Of a stretch of DNA of 64,000 bases, positions 1-9,119 are shown piece after piece. The stretch is taken from the NCBI GenBank assembly GCA_024279425.1, contig JAJRRO010000106.1, positions 1-64,000 on the forward strand. Reading direction: 5' to 3'. Positions within the stretch are counted from its first letter, which is position 1; each line of letters starts with the position of its first letter. The notes under the pieces are model-generated. The model ran no database searches, was not told where the DNA came from, and worked only from the letters and a program-made list of their open reading frames with translations. The DNA comes from Bacteroidota bacterium. Its GTDB lineage: Bacteria; Bacteroidota; Bacteroidia; Flavobacteriales; Flavobacteriaceae. The translations under genes were made by a program, and so were the position numbers.

Positions 1-2
1 AG

Positions 3-719
3 GCCTTGAGCTTGGTGGTGAACACTTTGACCCTCGAGGATGGCGGTACTGTAGACCTTGCCCCATATTTGGACAATACCGACGACCAGAACATAGAGAG
101 TCTTGGCGTTGATGTGGGTACCAATGTACTTACGGTGGGCATCGAGGATGGCACAAGCCAAACAGTGGATCTGTCCCATTTGGATGATGCGGGAACTGAC
201 GACCAGAACATTAGTGGCTCTGGCTTATCAGGAACGACATTGACAATAGGAATTGAAGGGGGTAGTAATGAAACGGTTGATTTGGCATCAATAGATACAG
301 ATAACCAAACTGCTTCAGAAGTTAACTCGGATACCCCAGTAGATGTGGATGGCGATGGAAGTACTGAAGCAACAGTAGAAGATGTTATTCAAGATATTGC
401 TCCGATAGTTTCAAAAGCGGCACGAATATTTTATCCGCCTTCAATAGCGATAGATGCCTCTGTAATAGTGAGTAATACGACTATCGATTTATATCAAGAA
501 TATATAGATCAATTTGGGAGTCCAACAATGGCGAGTGCGGGAGCTCCAACTGCGGTGCCTACCTACAGTAAAACGGAATTGTATTATTATGTTACCTACG
601 CAGATTCTGCAGTCTTAAATATTGATAGTATAGGTGCAGATGGCGTTATGCAATATGATGTAGTTGGAACTCCACCTGATTACAACTCACTGATCAATGT
701 GGTTTTTGTAGTAAAATAA
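3..719 (+). CDS. C-terminal part of a repeat-rich surface protein (5' end outside window)
   Basis: The frame is open to the left edge, so the start is missing and 239 codons are visible. Residues 1-110 hold about three copies of a unit built on TDDQNI, then a short linker, then LTVGIEDG or LTIGIEGG and a VDL strand, as seen in long flavobacterial adhesin-like proteins. The last 110 residues are not repetitive and lack an obvious T9SS sorting domain. The gene lies 29 bp upstream of a T9SS cargo gene and its SprF partner, so a cell-surface role is likely. The exact function is unknown. Confidence 0.6.
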   Translation, partial: ALSLVVNTLTLEDGGTVDLAPYLDNTDDQNIESLGVDVGTNVLTVGIEDGTSQTVDLSHLDDAGTDDQNISGSGLSGTTLTIGIEGGSNETVDLASIDTDNQTASEVNSDTPVDVDGDGSTEATVEDVIQDIAPIVSKAARIFYPPSIAIDASVIVSNTTIDLYQEYIDQFGSPTMASAGAPTAVPTYSKTELYYYVTYADSAVLNIDSIGADGVMQYDVVGTPPDYNSLINVVFVVK

Positions 720-748
720 TTTGAACTGAAAAACCAACCCAAATCAAT

Positions 749-2761
749 TTGAAACACTCCATTATATATAAAACATTATTTCTCAGCTTTGTTTTTACTT
801 TGCTGGGAATTACTGTGTCAAATGCACAGTTTTTATTGCAGGCACCCAATAGTACTGATGAAACGAATTACCAATGGTATGAGGCTTCCGATATATCAAC
901 AGTATTGGGAACTGATTTCTTTTACGAAGTTACGACGCCTGGAATTTACTTTGCCACTTACGATGGTACACTTTGTGGGTCTAATGCAACGGGATATTTT
1001 ATTGTAACGAACTGCAGTTCCCCGGATAATGAAGTGACGTTGGATATTAGTGCCAATATTGATTTGGCTTCTGGCGCCACTGTAAGTTGGAATCCCGCTG
1101 TGGCCGGTGACCAGACACAACCCACGGTAACTTCTACTTTGAGTGTGACTAGATACACGGCAACAGTCACGAAAGCTGGAAATAGTTTTGATTTGCCAAA
1201 TTTTACTGTGGTGTGCATAAATCAGGCAGCGGTCTTGGTCGACGATCTAGTTACAACAGATGAAGACATACCGGTTGTGGTGGATATTTTTGCCAATGAT
1301 TCGGATTTACCTACTCCAGGAACCCTAGCAACCACCAACCCATCAAGTGGTGCGGTTTCGATCAATGATAATGGAACACCGAACAATCCCTCAGACGATA
1401 TTGTCACATATACGCCAAATGTAGATTATAACGGACCTGATTCTTTTGATTATACTGTTTGCAACTCCTTAGGAGACTGCAGTATGGCTACCGTAACCAT
1501 AGATGTGTTACCAATAGTTGACGCGATTGATGATTCGGTGGCAACAGAGGAAGATATGCCTATAGTCATAGATATCTTGGCTAATGACAATGATATACCT
1601 GTGTTGGGGACACTTACAAATACTAATCCAACAGATGGCTCCGTAGTGTTCACTAACAATGGCACACCAACTGATCCTTCAGATGATGGTGTCACATATA
1701 CACCGAATAGCGGTTTTGTTGGTACAGATACTTTTACCTATACCCTTTGTGATGACCTTGCAAATTGTAGTACAGCTGCTGTAACGATTGTAGTTACTGA
1801 CGCACTGGACTTGGATAGTGATAATGATGGTATAGTGGATAGTTTCGAAGACCTGGATCTGGATAATGATGGAGATCCATCTACAAACCCAACGGATTCT
1901 GATGGGGATGGGTACGCTGATTATCTTGATATTGATAGTGACAATGATGGCATCCCCGACAACGTAGAAGCACAATCCACTTTTGATTATATACCACCAA
2001 GTTTGCTAGACACTAATTCCAATGGTCTGGATGATGCTTATGAAGTTGGTTCTTTAGGGTTATTCCCAATTGATACTGACGGTGATAATTTGCCTGACTA
2101 CTTGGATGATGATAGCGATAATGATAATGTACCAGATAGAATTGAAGGACATGACTATGATAGGAATGGTATACCGGAGGTCGTTCTTATTGGTTCAGAT
2201 AAGGATGATGATGGCTTGGATGATGGTTATGAAGATGCAGTGGTCATTGATATAGATGTCAACGACAAGATCAATAATCCAATTAATGACTTACCTAATA
2301 CAGATGGAGATAGCGAATCTGATTACAGGGACACCAATGATGATAATGACGCATTGTTGACCATAGATGAGGACCTAAATGGTGATGGTGATTATTCCAA
2401 CGATGATACTGATGGAAATGGTACTCCGGATTACCTACAACCTAATGCTCCGGAAGAAGAGGTTGAAGTATTTAATGTTGTCACTCCAAATGGAGATGGC
2501 GTGCACGATGTTTTGACTATTGGTGGATTACAAAACTACCCCGATAATACCATAAGAATTTATAATAGATGGGGTGTTTTGGTATTTACTACGAAGGCAT
2601 ATGACACCACTGGTAATGTATTTGATGGCACCTCTGAAGGAAGGGTAACCGTTGATAAGGATAATAAACTACCTGTTGGCACCTATTTCTATATCTTAGA
2701 TTATGTAGATGTGACCGATAAGACGGTTACAATGACTGGATATATTTATTTAAACAGATAA
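749..2761 (+). CDS. Gliding-motility-associated protein with T9SS type B sorting domain
   Basis: A 670-residue exported protein. I accept the TTG start because it gives a clean signal peptide ending near TVSNAQ. Two tandem Ig/cadherin-like modules follow (about residues 160-350), each starting DD..TTDED or DS.ATEED and containing the LANDND / FANDSD motif. Residues 350-560 are a run of aspartate-rich thrombospondin type 3-like repeats (DSDNDGI, DTDGDN), expected to bind calcium. The last 90 residues are a type B C-terminal sorting domain ([23 protein letters not shown]). Such proteins are carried over the outer membrane by the type IX system. The stop codon overlaps the next start by 1 base, indicating coupling with the SprF-like partner. 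Confidence 0.88.
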   Translation: MKHSIIYKTLFLSFVFTLLGITVSNAQFLLQAPNSTDETNYQWYEASDISTVLGTDFFYEVTTPGIYFATYDGTLCGSNATGYFIVTNCSSPDNEVTLDISANIDLASGATVSWNPAVAGDQTQPTVTSTLSVTRYTATVTKAGNSFDLPNFTVVCINQAAVLVDDLVTTDEDIPVVVDIFANDSDLPTPGTLATTNPSSGAVSINDNGTPNNPSDDIVTYTPNVDYNGPDSFDYTVCNSLGDCSMATVTIDVLPIVDAIDDSVATEEDMPIVIDILANDNDIPVLGTLTNTNPTDGSVVFTNNGTPTDPSDDGVTYTPNSGFVGTDTFTYTLCDDLANCSTAAVTIVVTDALDLDSDNDGIVDSFEDLDLDNDGDPSTNPTDSDGDGYADYLDIDSDNDGIPDNVEAQSTFDYIPPSLLDTNSNGLDDAYEVGSLGLFPIDTDGDNLPDYLDDDSDNDNVPDRIEGHDYDRNGIPEVVLIGSDKDDDGLDDGYEDAVVIDIDVNDKINNPINDLPNTDGDSESDYRDTNDDNDALLTIDEDLNGDGDYSNDDTDGNGTPDYLQPNAPEEEVEVFNVVTPNGDGVHDVLTIGGLQNYPDNTIRIYNRWGVLVFTTKAYDTTGNVFDGTSEGRVTVDKDNKLPVGTYFYILDYVDVTDKTVTMTGYIYLNR

Positions 2762-3720
2762 TGATGATGACCATTTATCAAAAATATATTGGATTATTTC
2801 CACGGATTATGGCCTTCCTTGGCTTGGCGATCCTATTTTTCAATAGCAACTTACATGCACAGCAAGACGCCCAGTATACCCAATATATGTACAATACAGT
2901 AAGTGTAAACCCAGGCTATGCAGGATCACGAGGTCATTTAAGTATTGCTGCTTTGCACAGATCACAATGGGTGGGTCTGGACGGAGCACCAAAAACACAA
3001 ACATTGAATGTACATTCACCCGTAGGTCATAACGGAATGGGCATGGGAATTTCACTTGTCAGTGATGAAATAGGACCAACCTCAGAAACCTATTTTGATA
3101 TTGATTTTTCATATACGCTAAAAACATCGAAAGAAAGTAAACTGAGTTTTGGATTCAAGGCAAGTGCCCATTTATTGGATATTCGATTTTCCGAGCTGAA
3201 TCAGTTTGCCCCTGACCTGACCTTGCAACAAGATATTGACAACAAGTTTTCCCCTAATTTTGGCGCAGGCATTTATTATCATACCAACAACTATTATGTA
3301 GGTCTTTCAGTGCCTAGGTTTTTGCAAACTTCCCATTTTGAAGAATCCTCATTGTCGACCGCTAGTGAACAAATGAATTTCTACTTGATTACAGGCTATG
3401 TTTTTGACCTTAATTCAAACGTGAAATTTAAGCCAACTATCCTTTCCAAAATAACGCAGGGGGCACCATTACAAGTCGATTTTTCGGCCAATTTTATGTT
3501 GAACGATAAATTTATTCTTGGTGCAGCCTATAGATGGGACGCCGCTTTGAGTGGCATGGTAGGTTTCCAGATCAATGAATCATTTTTAATAGGAATGGCC
3601 TATGATCGGGAAATTACAGAATTGGGTAGCGCGGCATTCAATGATGGCTCTTTTGAGATTATATTCAGATATGATTTCATAAAGACCAAAGGCTACCTCA
3701 AGTCACCAAGATTTTTCTAA
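2761..3720 (+). CDS. PorP/SprF family type IX secretion outer-membrane protein
   Basis: A 319-residue protein with an N-terminal signal segment and the hallmark start of the mature PorP/SprF family (QQDAQYTQYMYNTVSVNPGYAGSR, about residues 34-57, quoted here only to name the motif core QYTQYMYN and NPGYAGS). The remainder alternates in beta-strand fashion and ends in an aromatic residue (PRFF), typical of an outer-membrane barrel. In Flavobacterium, SprF is needed to secrete the type B cargo SprB encoded beside it; by analogy this protein probably serves the upstream gene, with which it overlaps by one base. Three consecutive ATG codons make the exact start uncertain. Confidence 0.88.
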   Translation: MMMTIYQKYIGLFPRIMAFLGLAILFFNSNLHAQQDAQYTQYMYNTVSVNPGYAGSRGHLSIAALHRSQWVGLDGAPKTQTLNVHSPVGHNGMGMGISLVSDEIGPTSETYFDIDFSYTLKTSKESKLSFGFKASAHLLDIRFSELNQFAPDLTLQQDIDNKFSPNFGAGIYYHTNNYYVGLSVPRFLQTSHFEESSLSTASEQMNFYLITGYVFDLNSNVKFKPTILSKITQGAPLQVDFSANFMLNDKFILGAAYRWDAALSGMVGFQINESFLIGMAYDREITELGSAAFNDGSFEIIFRYDFIKTKGYLKSPRFF

Positions 3721-3815
3721 ATCAGTTTTTGTTTTCGTAAGAATCGTACTTTTTCATTTGTATTTTTTATAAGACGCCTACCTATTAAGTTGGGGAAAGG
3801 TCTTATTTTTACAAA

Positions 3816-4352
3816 ATGAAGGAAGAAGAAGTCATCTTGGTGACACCCCAGGACGAACAGATTGGAACAATGCCTAAAATGGAAGCCCATGAAAAGGCGT
3901 TATTGCACAGGGCTTTTTCTATTTTTATTATGAATAAAAATGGAGAGACCATGCTTCAGCAAAGGGCGGCTCATAAATATCATTCTCCTTTATTATGGAC
4001 CAATACGTGCTGTAGTCATCAACGGGAAGGTGAATCCAATATTGAGGCTGGTAAAAGAAGATTGCTAGAGGAAATGGGTTTTAACACTGAGCTGGAAGAA
4101 CTGTTTTCCTTTATTTACAAAGCTCCTTTTGACAACGGACTTACGGAACACGAATTGGACCATGTAATGATTGGGAAATTCAATGGCATTCCAAAAATAA
4201 ACCTCGATGAAGTTGCCGATTTTAAGTGGATGCGACCTTCAGTCATCAAAAGTGAGATTGCTCAGCACCCGGATAAGTACACCGTTTGGTTCAAGATTAT
4301 TTTTGAAAAATTCTTTGACCATTTAACACAAAACCATGTCGATGAAAGTTAA
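3816..4352 (+). CDS. idi: Isopentenyl-diphosphate delta-isomerase, type 1
   Basis: A 178-residue Nudix-fold enzyme that interconverts isopentenyl and dimethylallyl diphosphate for isoprenoid (menaquinone, carotenoid) synthesis in the cytoplasm. The active-site cysteine lies in TNTCCSHQR (C65/C66), the metal-binding glutamates in the Nudix-like helix AGKRRLLEEMGF and in LTEHELDHV, and a conserved tryptophan in DFKWMR. Length fits the bacterial type 1 family (about 170-180). The 3' end overlaps the next gene by 17 bases, so the two are probably co-transcribed. Confidence 0.93.
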   Translation: MKEEEVILVTPQDEQIGTMPKMEAHEKALLHRAFSIFIMNKNGETMLQQRAAHKYHSPLLWTNTCCSHQREGESNIEAGKRRLLEEMGFNTELEELFSFIYKAPFDNGLTEHELDHVMIGKFNGIPKINLDEVADFKWMRPSVIKSEIAQHPDKYTVWFKIIFEKFFDHLTQNHVDES

Positions 4353-4749
4353 GGTAAGTAGAAAGGCCCACTTCAATGCTGCCCATAGGTTGCATCGTGA
4401 GGATTGGGATGATGCCAAAAACAAAGTTGTTTTTGGCCAGTGTAATAACCCGAACTTTCATGGTCATAACTATGATTTGGTAGTTAGTGTTTATGGGGAA
4501 ATTGATCCAGAAACAGGCTTCGTTATGGATATGAAGGTTTTAAAAAAGCTTATCAAAGAAAGAGTTGAAGATATTCTAGATCATAAAAACCTTAATATTG
4601 AGGTTCTAGAGTTCAAAAAACTGAACCCTACTGCCGAAAATATAGCGGTGGTCATATGGAACAAATTACGCCCACATATCAACGCATCTAAAGAACTTGA
4701 AGTGGTACTTTACGAAACGCCACGAAATTTTGTCACGTATTCAGGCTGA
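4336..4749 (+). CDS. 6-pyruvoyl-tetrahydropterin synthase / QueD family protein
   Basis: A 137-residue T-fold enzyme. The zinc ligands are H17 (FNAAHRL) and H42 and H44 (FHGHNY), with the catalytic cysteine C36 in GQCNNPNFHGH. Family members make 6-pyruvoyl-tetrahydropterin or, as QueD, 6-carboxy-tetrahydropterin for queuosine. The spacing of Cys and His is compatible with either and no other queuosine gene is nearby, so the reaction is left open. The ATG at 4342 (third codon) is an equally possible start. The gene overlaps idi and is followed 42 bp later by manA. Confidence 0.88.
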   Translation: MSMKVKVSRKAHFNAAHRLHREDWDDAKNKVVFGQCNNPNFHGHNYDLVVSVYGEIDPETGFVMDMKVLKKLIKERVEDILDHKNLNIEVLEFKKLNPTAENIAVVIWNKLRPHINASKELEVVLYETPRNFVTYSG

Positions 4750-4791
4750 AGTAACAATTGGTGGCATATCAACTAATAATCAAATAGCATA

Positions 4792-5760
4792 ATGAATTTA
4801 TACCCATTAAAGTTTCAACCTATTTTAAAAGAACGTCTATGGGGTGGTACTAAATTAAAGGAAGTTCTAGGAAAACCCAGTATTAGTACTATTACTGGGG
4901 AGAGTTGGGAACTTTCAGCAGTAGAAGGCGATATATCGGTCATAGCCAATGGCGAATTATCAGGTATTTCATTACAGGAGGTTATCGATGATAGGGCGGA
5001 GGAATTATTGGGTAAGAGTATTGTGGATAGGTTTGGAAAGGATTTCCCGATCCTTATTAAGTTCATTGATGCCAAACAGGATTTATCGATTCAACTGCAT
5101 CCCAATGATGAATTGGCAAAGAAAAGGCACAATTCTTTTGGTAAAACAGAAATGTGGTACGTAATGGATGCCGATGAAGGGTCGAATCTTATTGTAGGCT
5201 TTAATAAAAATGTGACCAGGGATGAATATTCAGGAAGTTTGGAGAATGATACGCTTTTGGATTTGTTGAATTATGAACCTGTAAAGGAAGGTGACACTTT
5301 TTTCATAAATACGGGGAAAATCCACGCTATTGGCGCTGGAGTATTGCTTGCGGAAATACAGCAGACATCGGATGTAACCTATCGGGTATTCGATTTTAAT
5401 CGTAGAGATAAAGATGGCAAACTAAGAGAACTTCATACAGAATGGGCCTTAGATGCCATGGACTATGCCAAAAAAGATGATTTTAAGGTATTGTACAATG
5501 TTGGGAATAATGTAGTGGACAAGATGGTCGATTGCCCTTATTTTAAAACGAATTTTATCCATCTTACACAAGATTTGACCCAAGAGGTAGCCCATAGAGA
5601 TTCTTTTACCATTTATATGTGTGTAGGCGGTTCGGCCAAAATAAGTACAGAAACAGGTTCGGCGACTGCCAAAAGGGGAGAAACAGTTCTAATACCTGCG
5701 CGTTCAGAAATAATAAACATTAGTACTACCGGAGCCAAACTATTGGAGGTTACGGTTTAA
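4792..5760 (+). CDS. manA: Mannose-6-phosphate isomerase, class I
   Basis: A 322-residue cupin-fold, zinc-dependent isomerase that interconverts mannose 6-phosphate and fructose 6-phosphate, supplying or recovering GDP-mannose precursors. Diagnostic features are the N-terminal FQPILKERLWGG, the zinc motif in LSIQLHPNDELAKK (QxH), the metal glutamate in GKTEMWYV, and NTGKIHAIGAG, which carries a further histidine ligand. Length matches short bacterial PMI enzymes (about 310-325). It is the last gene of an apparent idi-PTPS-manA run on the plus strand; nothing else in the window uses mannose. Confidence 0.9.
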   Translation: MNLYPLKFQPILKERLWGGTKLKEVLGKPSISTITGESWELSAVEGDISVIANGELSGISLQEVIDDRAEELLGKSIVDRFGKDFPILIKFIDAKQDLSIQLHPNDELAKKRHNSFGKTEMWYVMDADEGSNLIVGFNKNVTRDEYSGSLENDTLLDLLNYEPVKEGDTFFINTGKIHAIGAGVLLAEIQQTSDVTYRVFDFNRRDKDGKLRELHTEWALDAMDYAKKDDFKVLYNVGNNVVDKMVDCPYFKTNFIHLTQDLTQEVAHRDSFTIYMCVGGSAKISTETGSATAKRGETVLIPARSEIINISTTGAKLLEVTV

Positions 5761-5808
5761 GATTTAAAAATATATAGGTTTCTCTAGAGGTTGGGAGTCT
5801 AAAAATAG

Positions 5809-5816
5809 TATTTTTG
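5809..5816 (+). promoter_or_regulatory. Bacteroidetes-type -7 box upstream of the 89-aa gene
   Basis: TATTTTTG matches the Bacteroidetes TAnnTTTG consensus exactly, 17 bases before the ATG at 5834. No TTG at the ideal 19-21 base spacing was found, so only the -7 element is supported. Confidence 0.4.
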
Positions 5817-5833
5817 CAAAAAATATTTCAATA

Positions 5834-6103
5834 ATGGCAAGTATAAGGGATTTAAAAAAAGATATAAACTTTGTTTTGGGAGATATTATTGAGGCTGTCT
5901 ATATCGTAGAAGGCGCCAATAACAAACAAGACTCCAAAGAGGGTGCGCAAATAATTGATGAGGCCATCGAAACTTTTGATGATTTAATCGCGAAAGTGAA
6001 CCAAAGAGATGTTGAGAATAGAAAGGCTCATCTTAACAATATTCGGGTAGAATTGGAAAAGAAAGCTACTGGCTTGGTTGAAAAACTTAATACATTGGGA
6101 TAA
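5834..6103 (+). CDS. Small conserved-looking helical protein of unknown function
   Basis: An 89-residue, charged, almost entirely helical protein without a signal peptide or membrane segment. Two long helices are suggested (residues 5-45 and 48-85), with motifs IRDLKKDINFVLGDIIEAVY and a lysine/glutamate-rich C-terminal coiled coil ending VEKLNTLG. I do not recognise a named domain, although short proteins of this kind are common in Flavobacteriaceae. It has its own -7 box and is followed by a strong terminator, so it is probably a single-gene transcript. Confidence 0.7.
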   Translation: MASIRDLKKDINFVLGDIIEAVYIVEGANNKQDSKEGAQIIDEAIETFDDLIAKVNQRDVENRKAHLNNIRVELEKKATGLVEKLNTLG

Positions 6104-6128
6104 TACCCCAATGGATGTATATAAAAAT

Positions 6129-6157
6129 GCCCTGATACTTTTATCAGGGCGTTTTTT
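6129..6157. terminator. Bidirectional rho-independent terminator
   Basis: A perfect 9-bp stem GCCCTGATA / TATCAGGGC with a 4-base loop is followed by GTTTTTT on the plus strand and preceded by an A-run, giving a U-tail on the minus strand too. It sits between the convergent 89-aa gene and the DUF4369 lipoprotein gene. Confidence 0.85.
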
Positions 6158-6158
6158 A

Positions 6159-6866
6159 TTAGTTGCCTTTCTTCTTAAGTTCTAGAAAGTTGTTTAGTGC
6201 CTTTCCATATTTAGAATTGGCCACCTCTGTCGATAGTGAGTTGTTTACGGAATCCAAATATTTTACATTGGCGTCCGAGACTTCGGTAAGGGCAATGTAC
6301 GGAGCTATATAAGAATCTTTATTGTTCAAGGCAAAGCTCAACGCAAAGGCATAACCTCTTTGAATATTTTTATCACTCAGTCTTTGAATGGAATCTAGTT
6401 GCAAGGAATCCAATGGATTTTCAGTATTCATTGCACTTTGCATTATTTCCAGGTTTTTTTTATTGAACCTGGTCATTATTTTTCTATATTCCTCTAACTT
6501 TTGATGGGTTTTTGAGCCCTCGATTTTAGCGTTTGTATCAAAAGTATTCCAGCTTGTATTAATGGTAATATGCCCAGGCTCGCCAAAAAAGGTAATCCTG
6601 TCATTGATGTCATTATTGTCTTTTTTGTTCAGGTATAAATAAAATATTTCCGGACTTTCCAATTTGGTTTTGAACGAAAAACTCCCATCACCATCAACCT
6701 CTAAAGAATCCAAAGTTATCAAAGTAGAATCAGGCAGGCTTTGAAGGTAAAGCGTACCCTTTTTAAGGCCCTTTACTTTCCCCGAAACAGTCATCATATT
6801 GCTGGCGTCTTCCGAGCAGGAGATTAAAAACATGGCAAATAGGCCAAAAAAGAGAATTTGTTTCAT
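6159..6866 (-). CDS. DUF4369-containing lipoprotein
   Basis: I chose the ATG at 6866 (MKQILFFGLF) because it puts a lipobox (FLISC, cysteine 17) at the end of a good signal sequence; a start 7 codons earlier is possible. The N-terminal half has the DUF4369 beta-sandwich pattern (VSGKVKGLKKGTLYLQ ... DSLEVDGDGSFSF ... ITINTSW). In Bacteroidota this domain is often joined to a thioredoxin-like AhpC/TSA domain. Here the protein (235 residues) ends in a lysine-rich helical region with no CxxC, so the redox domain is absent. It is probably anchored in the cell envelope; function unknown. Confidence 0.78.
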   Translation of the reverse strand: MKQILFFGLFAMFLISCSEDASNMMTVSGKVKGLKKGTLYLQSLPDSTLITLDSLEVDGDGSFSFKTKLESPEIFYLYLNKKDNNDINDRITFFGEPGHITINTSWNTFDTNAKIEGSKTHQKLEEYRKIMTRFNKKNLEIMQSAMNTENPLDSLQLDSIQRLSDKNIQRGYAFALSFALNNKDSYIAPYIALTEVSDANVKYLDSVNNSLSTEVANSKYGKALNNFLELKKKGN

Positions 6867-6970
6867 GCTAATTATTTTGTGGCGCAAATATCAATAATTT
6901 TTTTCAGTTTTCTTGGGCATTATTGATGGATTCCAGAAAGTATTTGCCAGTAAGCCTAATATCCAATGGT

Positions 6971-8284
6971 TTAAACCTTTGAGGCAATTTCCATTAAATA
7001 CGCACAAAGGAGCGCACCGCCGGTGCCAATCACATATCCGAATACGGCCAACAACACCCCAACAGAAGTTAAGGAGGGGTGAAATTCTGCGGCCACCACT
7101 GGTGCTGAGGCAGCTCCGCCCACATTGGCCTGACTCCCAACAGCCAAGAAAAAATAAGGAGCCTTAATTAATTTTGCAACGATAATCAACAATACAGCAT
7201 GTATGAAAATCCATATAAGTCCCACAACGATCAATCCTGGATTATCAAGTATTTTGGTCAAATCCATTTTCATTCCTATTGTAGCCACAAGGATATAGAT
7301 AAATACACCTCCTATTTTGCTGGCTCCTGCACCTTCATAATTTTTGGCCTTGGTGAAAGATAATAAAATACCCAAAAAGGTTGCAATAATGACCATCCAG
7401 AAGAACTTACCTCCAAGAAAGGAGAGGAAACTTTTTGGATTTTGGACGAATTCAAAGCTTTCAATTAAATAGCCACTGAAATAATTTCCTAAAAAATGAG
7501 CAATCCCTACTGCCGTAAAAGCAAAGAAAAGCATCATGACATAATCCTTTATAGAGGGTACCCTTGTGATTTTTTCGGCAAATTCAGATACTGTAATTTT
7601 TAAGGTTTCAATGGCGGAAGTATCGGCTTTAAGCCATTTGTCAATTTTTTTTGTTTTACCCACACCTAAAAGTAAAATAGCCATCCAAATATTGGCTCCT
7701 ATTACATCTACGAGCACCATTTGGCTGAATTTATCGGGATTGTATTTAAAAATCTCAAACATTGCCGCCTGATTGGCCCCACCACCAATCCAGCTACCCG
7801 CAATGGTCGAAAGACCTCTCCATACGGCATCAAAATCGGCCCCACCCACTGTTTCTGGGGAAAAAATGGAAACAATTAAAATGGCCAGCGGCCCTCCAAT
7901 AATAATCCCAACGGTACCTGTTAAGAACATGATCAATGCTTTTGAACCTAAATTAGCTATAGCTTTTAAATCTATACTCAAGGTCATTAATACCAATGCT
8001 GCTGGTAATAAATACCTACTAGCTACAAAATATACCTTGGACTCATGTTCAATAATTTCTCCAGAGGAACTTTCAGAGCTCCATTCGGGAGCTATTAAGC
8101 CTATTGAGGTTAGAATACCCGGCAACAAATAACACATTAATACACCTGGGACAAAAGAATAGAATTTTAGCCAAAACCCCTTTTTAATTGAGGAGGTGTA
8201 AAATACAAAGCCCAAGCAAAGGGCTAAAAGTCCAAAAATAACCGTATCATCGGTAATCAACGGTTGGGTAAGAGGTTCGGTCAT
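6971..8284 (-). CDS. DUF819 family membrane permease-like protein
   Basis: A 437-residue polytopic membrane protein with about 11-12 hydrophobic segments. Family signatures include the glycine-rich stretches GSWIGGGANQAAMFEIF (mid-protein) and VGSQANVGGAASAPVVAAEFHPSL near the C-terminus, which mark DUF819 (YjcL-like) proteins, distantly related to sodium-dependent glutamate and 2-hydroxycarboxylate carriers. The substrate is not known. It is encoded 30 bp downstream of a HAD phosphatase on the same strand, so the two are likely co-transcribed. Confidence 0.85.
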   Translation of the reverse strand: MTEPLTQPLITDDTVIFGLLALCLGFVFYTSSIKKGFWLKFYSFVPGVLMCYLLPGILTSIGLIAPEWSSESSSGEIIEHESKVYFVASRYLLPAALVLMTLSIDLKAIANLGSKALIMFLTGTVGIIIGGPLAILIVSIFSPETVGGADFDAVWRGLSTIAGSWIGGGANQAAMFEIFKYNPDKFSQMVLVDVIGANIWMAILLLGVGKTKKIDKWLKADTSAIETLKITVSEFAEKITRVPSIKDYVMMLFFAFTAVGIAHFLGNYFSGYLIESFEFVQNPKSFLSFLGGKFFWMVIIATFLGILLSFTKAKNYEGAGASKIGGVFIYILVATIGMKMDLTKILDNPGLIVVGLIWIFIHAVLLIIVAKLIKAPYFFLAVGSQANVGGAASAPVVAAEFHPSLTSVGVLLAVFGYVIGTGGALLCAYLMEIASKV

Positions 8285-8314
8285 GGGTCATATGGTTATT
8301 CAACCCAAATATAG

Positions 8315-9118
8315 TTAAATATTGAAATGTTGGTTTAGAAAATGAGCAACACCATCTTCTGTGTTTTTCAAGGTAGTATGATTTGCTATGGTTTTGATTT
8401 CTTCCCTTGCATTGCCAACTGCAACTCCACAATGTGCATACTGTAACATTTCAGAATCGTTATAATTATCGCCAAAAGCGATAATATCATTGAATGAAGC
8501 GTATTCTCCAAGCAACGACTCGATGGCCAAAAGCTTGGAAATGGATTTTGGTGAAATCTCGATCAGGGTGTCATTGGACCGATAAATATTTAAGACTGAA
8601 TTGAATTTGAACCTAAGTTCTGGAAGAATATCATCTATGGTATCTTGGGTTCCCATGAGCATTATTTTATGGGCTCCGATATTTCTTTTACGCCAGTCCT
8701 TTATGGTTTTATAGGTGCTTCTATAAATGGGGGTTGCCTTGGTATGGTTTATCTCCTTATTAACCCGCTCTGTTTGCTCTTCAACGTACCATTCATTTCT
8801 ATAATATAGTCCGAGACTTATGCCGTATTGGTCAGCATGTTGATGAATTTTTTCAACGTATTTTAAATCGATAAGTGTAGATGAAATCTCAACTTCATTA
8901 TCCAAAATTAGGGCACCATTGTAGCAAATAAGAGGTTCGTTCTCAATTCCCAACCTCTTTTGGAGATAGATCATTGCCTTGGGCATTCGTGCCGATACCA
9001 GAATTATTCGGGTTGTTTCCTTGATTTTACCTATTTCTGAAATTGTAAAATCAGAAACATCATTTTTGGTAGACAGCAGGGTGCCATCTAAATCTGAGCA
9101 TAGTATTTTGTAGGTCAT
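8315..9118 (-). CDS. Cof-type HAD-IIB family phosphatase
   Basis: A 267-residue cytoplasmic HAD-superfamily hydrolase. Motif I is CSDLDGTLLS with nucleophile D9 and acid/base D11, motif II is the serine of ILVSARMPK, motif III uses a lysine near SISKLLAIE, and motif IV is AFGDNYNDSEML. A substantial cap domain lies between motifs II and III, as in type IIB (Cof/YidA) enzymes that dephosphorylate sugar phosphates, pyridoxal phosphate or flavin precursors. Substrate cannot be read from sequence. It is separated from the upstream DUF5916 gene by a single base. Confidence 0.9.
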   Translation of the reverse strand: MTYKILCSDLDGTLLSTKNDVSDFTISEIGKIKETTRIILVSARMPKAMIYLQKRLGIENEPLICYNGALILDNEVEISSTLIDLKYVEKIHQHADQYGISLGLYYRNEWYVEEQTERVNKEINHTKATPIYRSTYKTIKDWRKRNIGAHKIMLMGTQDTIDDILPELRFKFNSVLNIYRSNDTLIEISPKSISKLLAIESLLGEYASFNDIIAFGDNYNDSEMLQYAHCGVAVGNAREEIKTIANHTTLKNTEDGVAHFLNQHFNI

Positions 9119-9119
9119 T

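Noticed and set aside
7566-8132. Two consecutive plus-strand frames (68 and 119 aa) opposite the DUF819 gene
   Set aside because: Antisense shadows of a clear membrane protein gene; composition mirrors the reverse strand.
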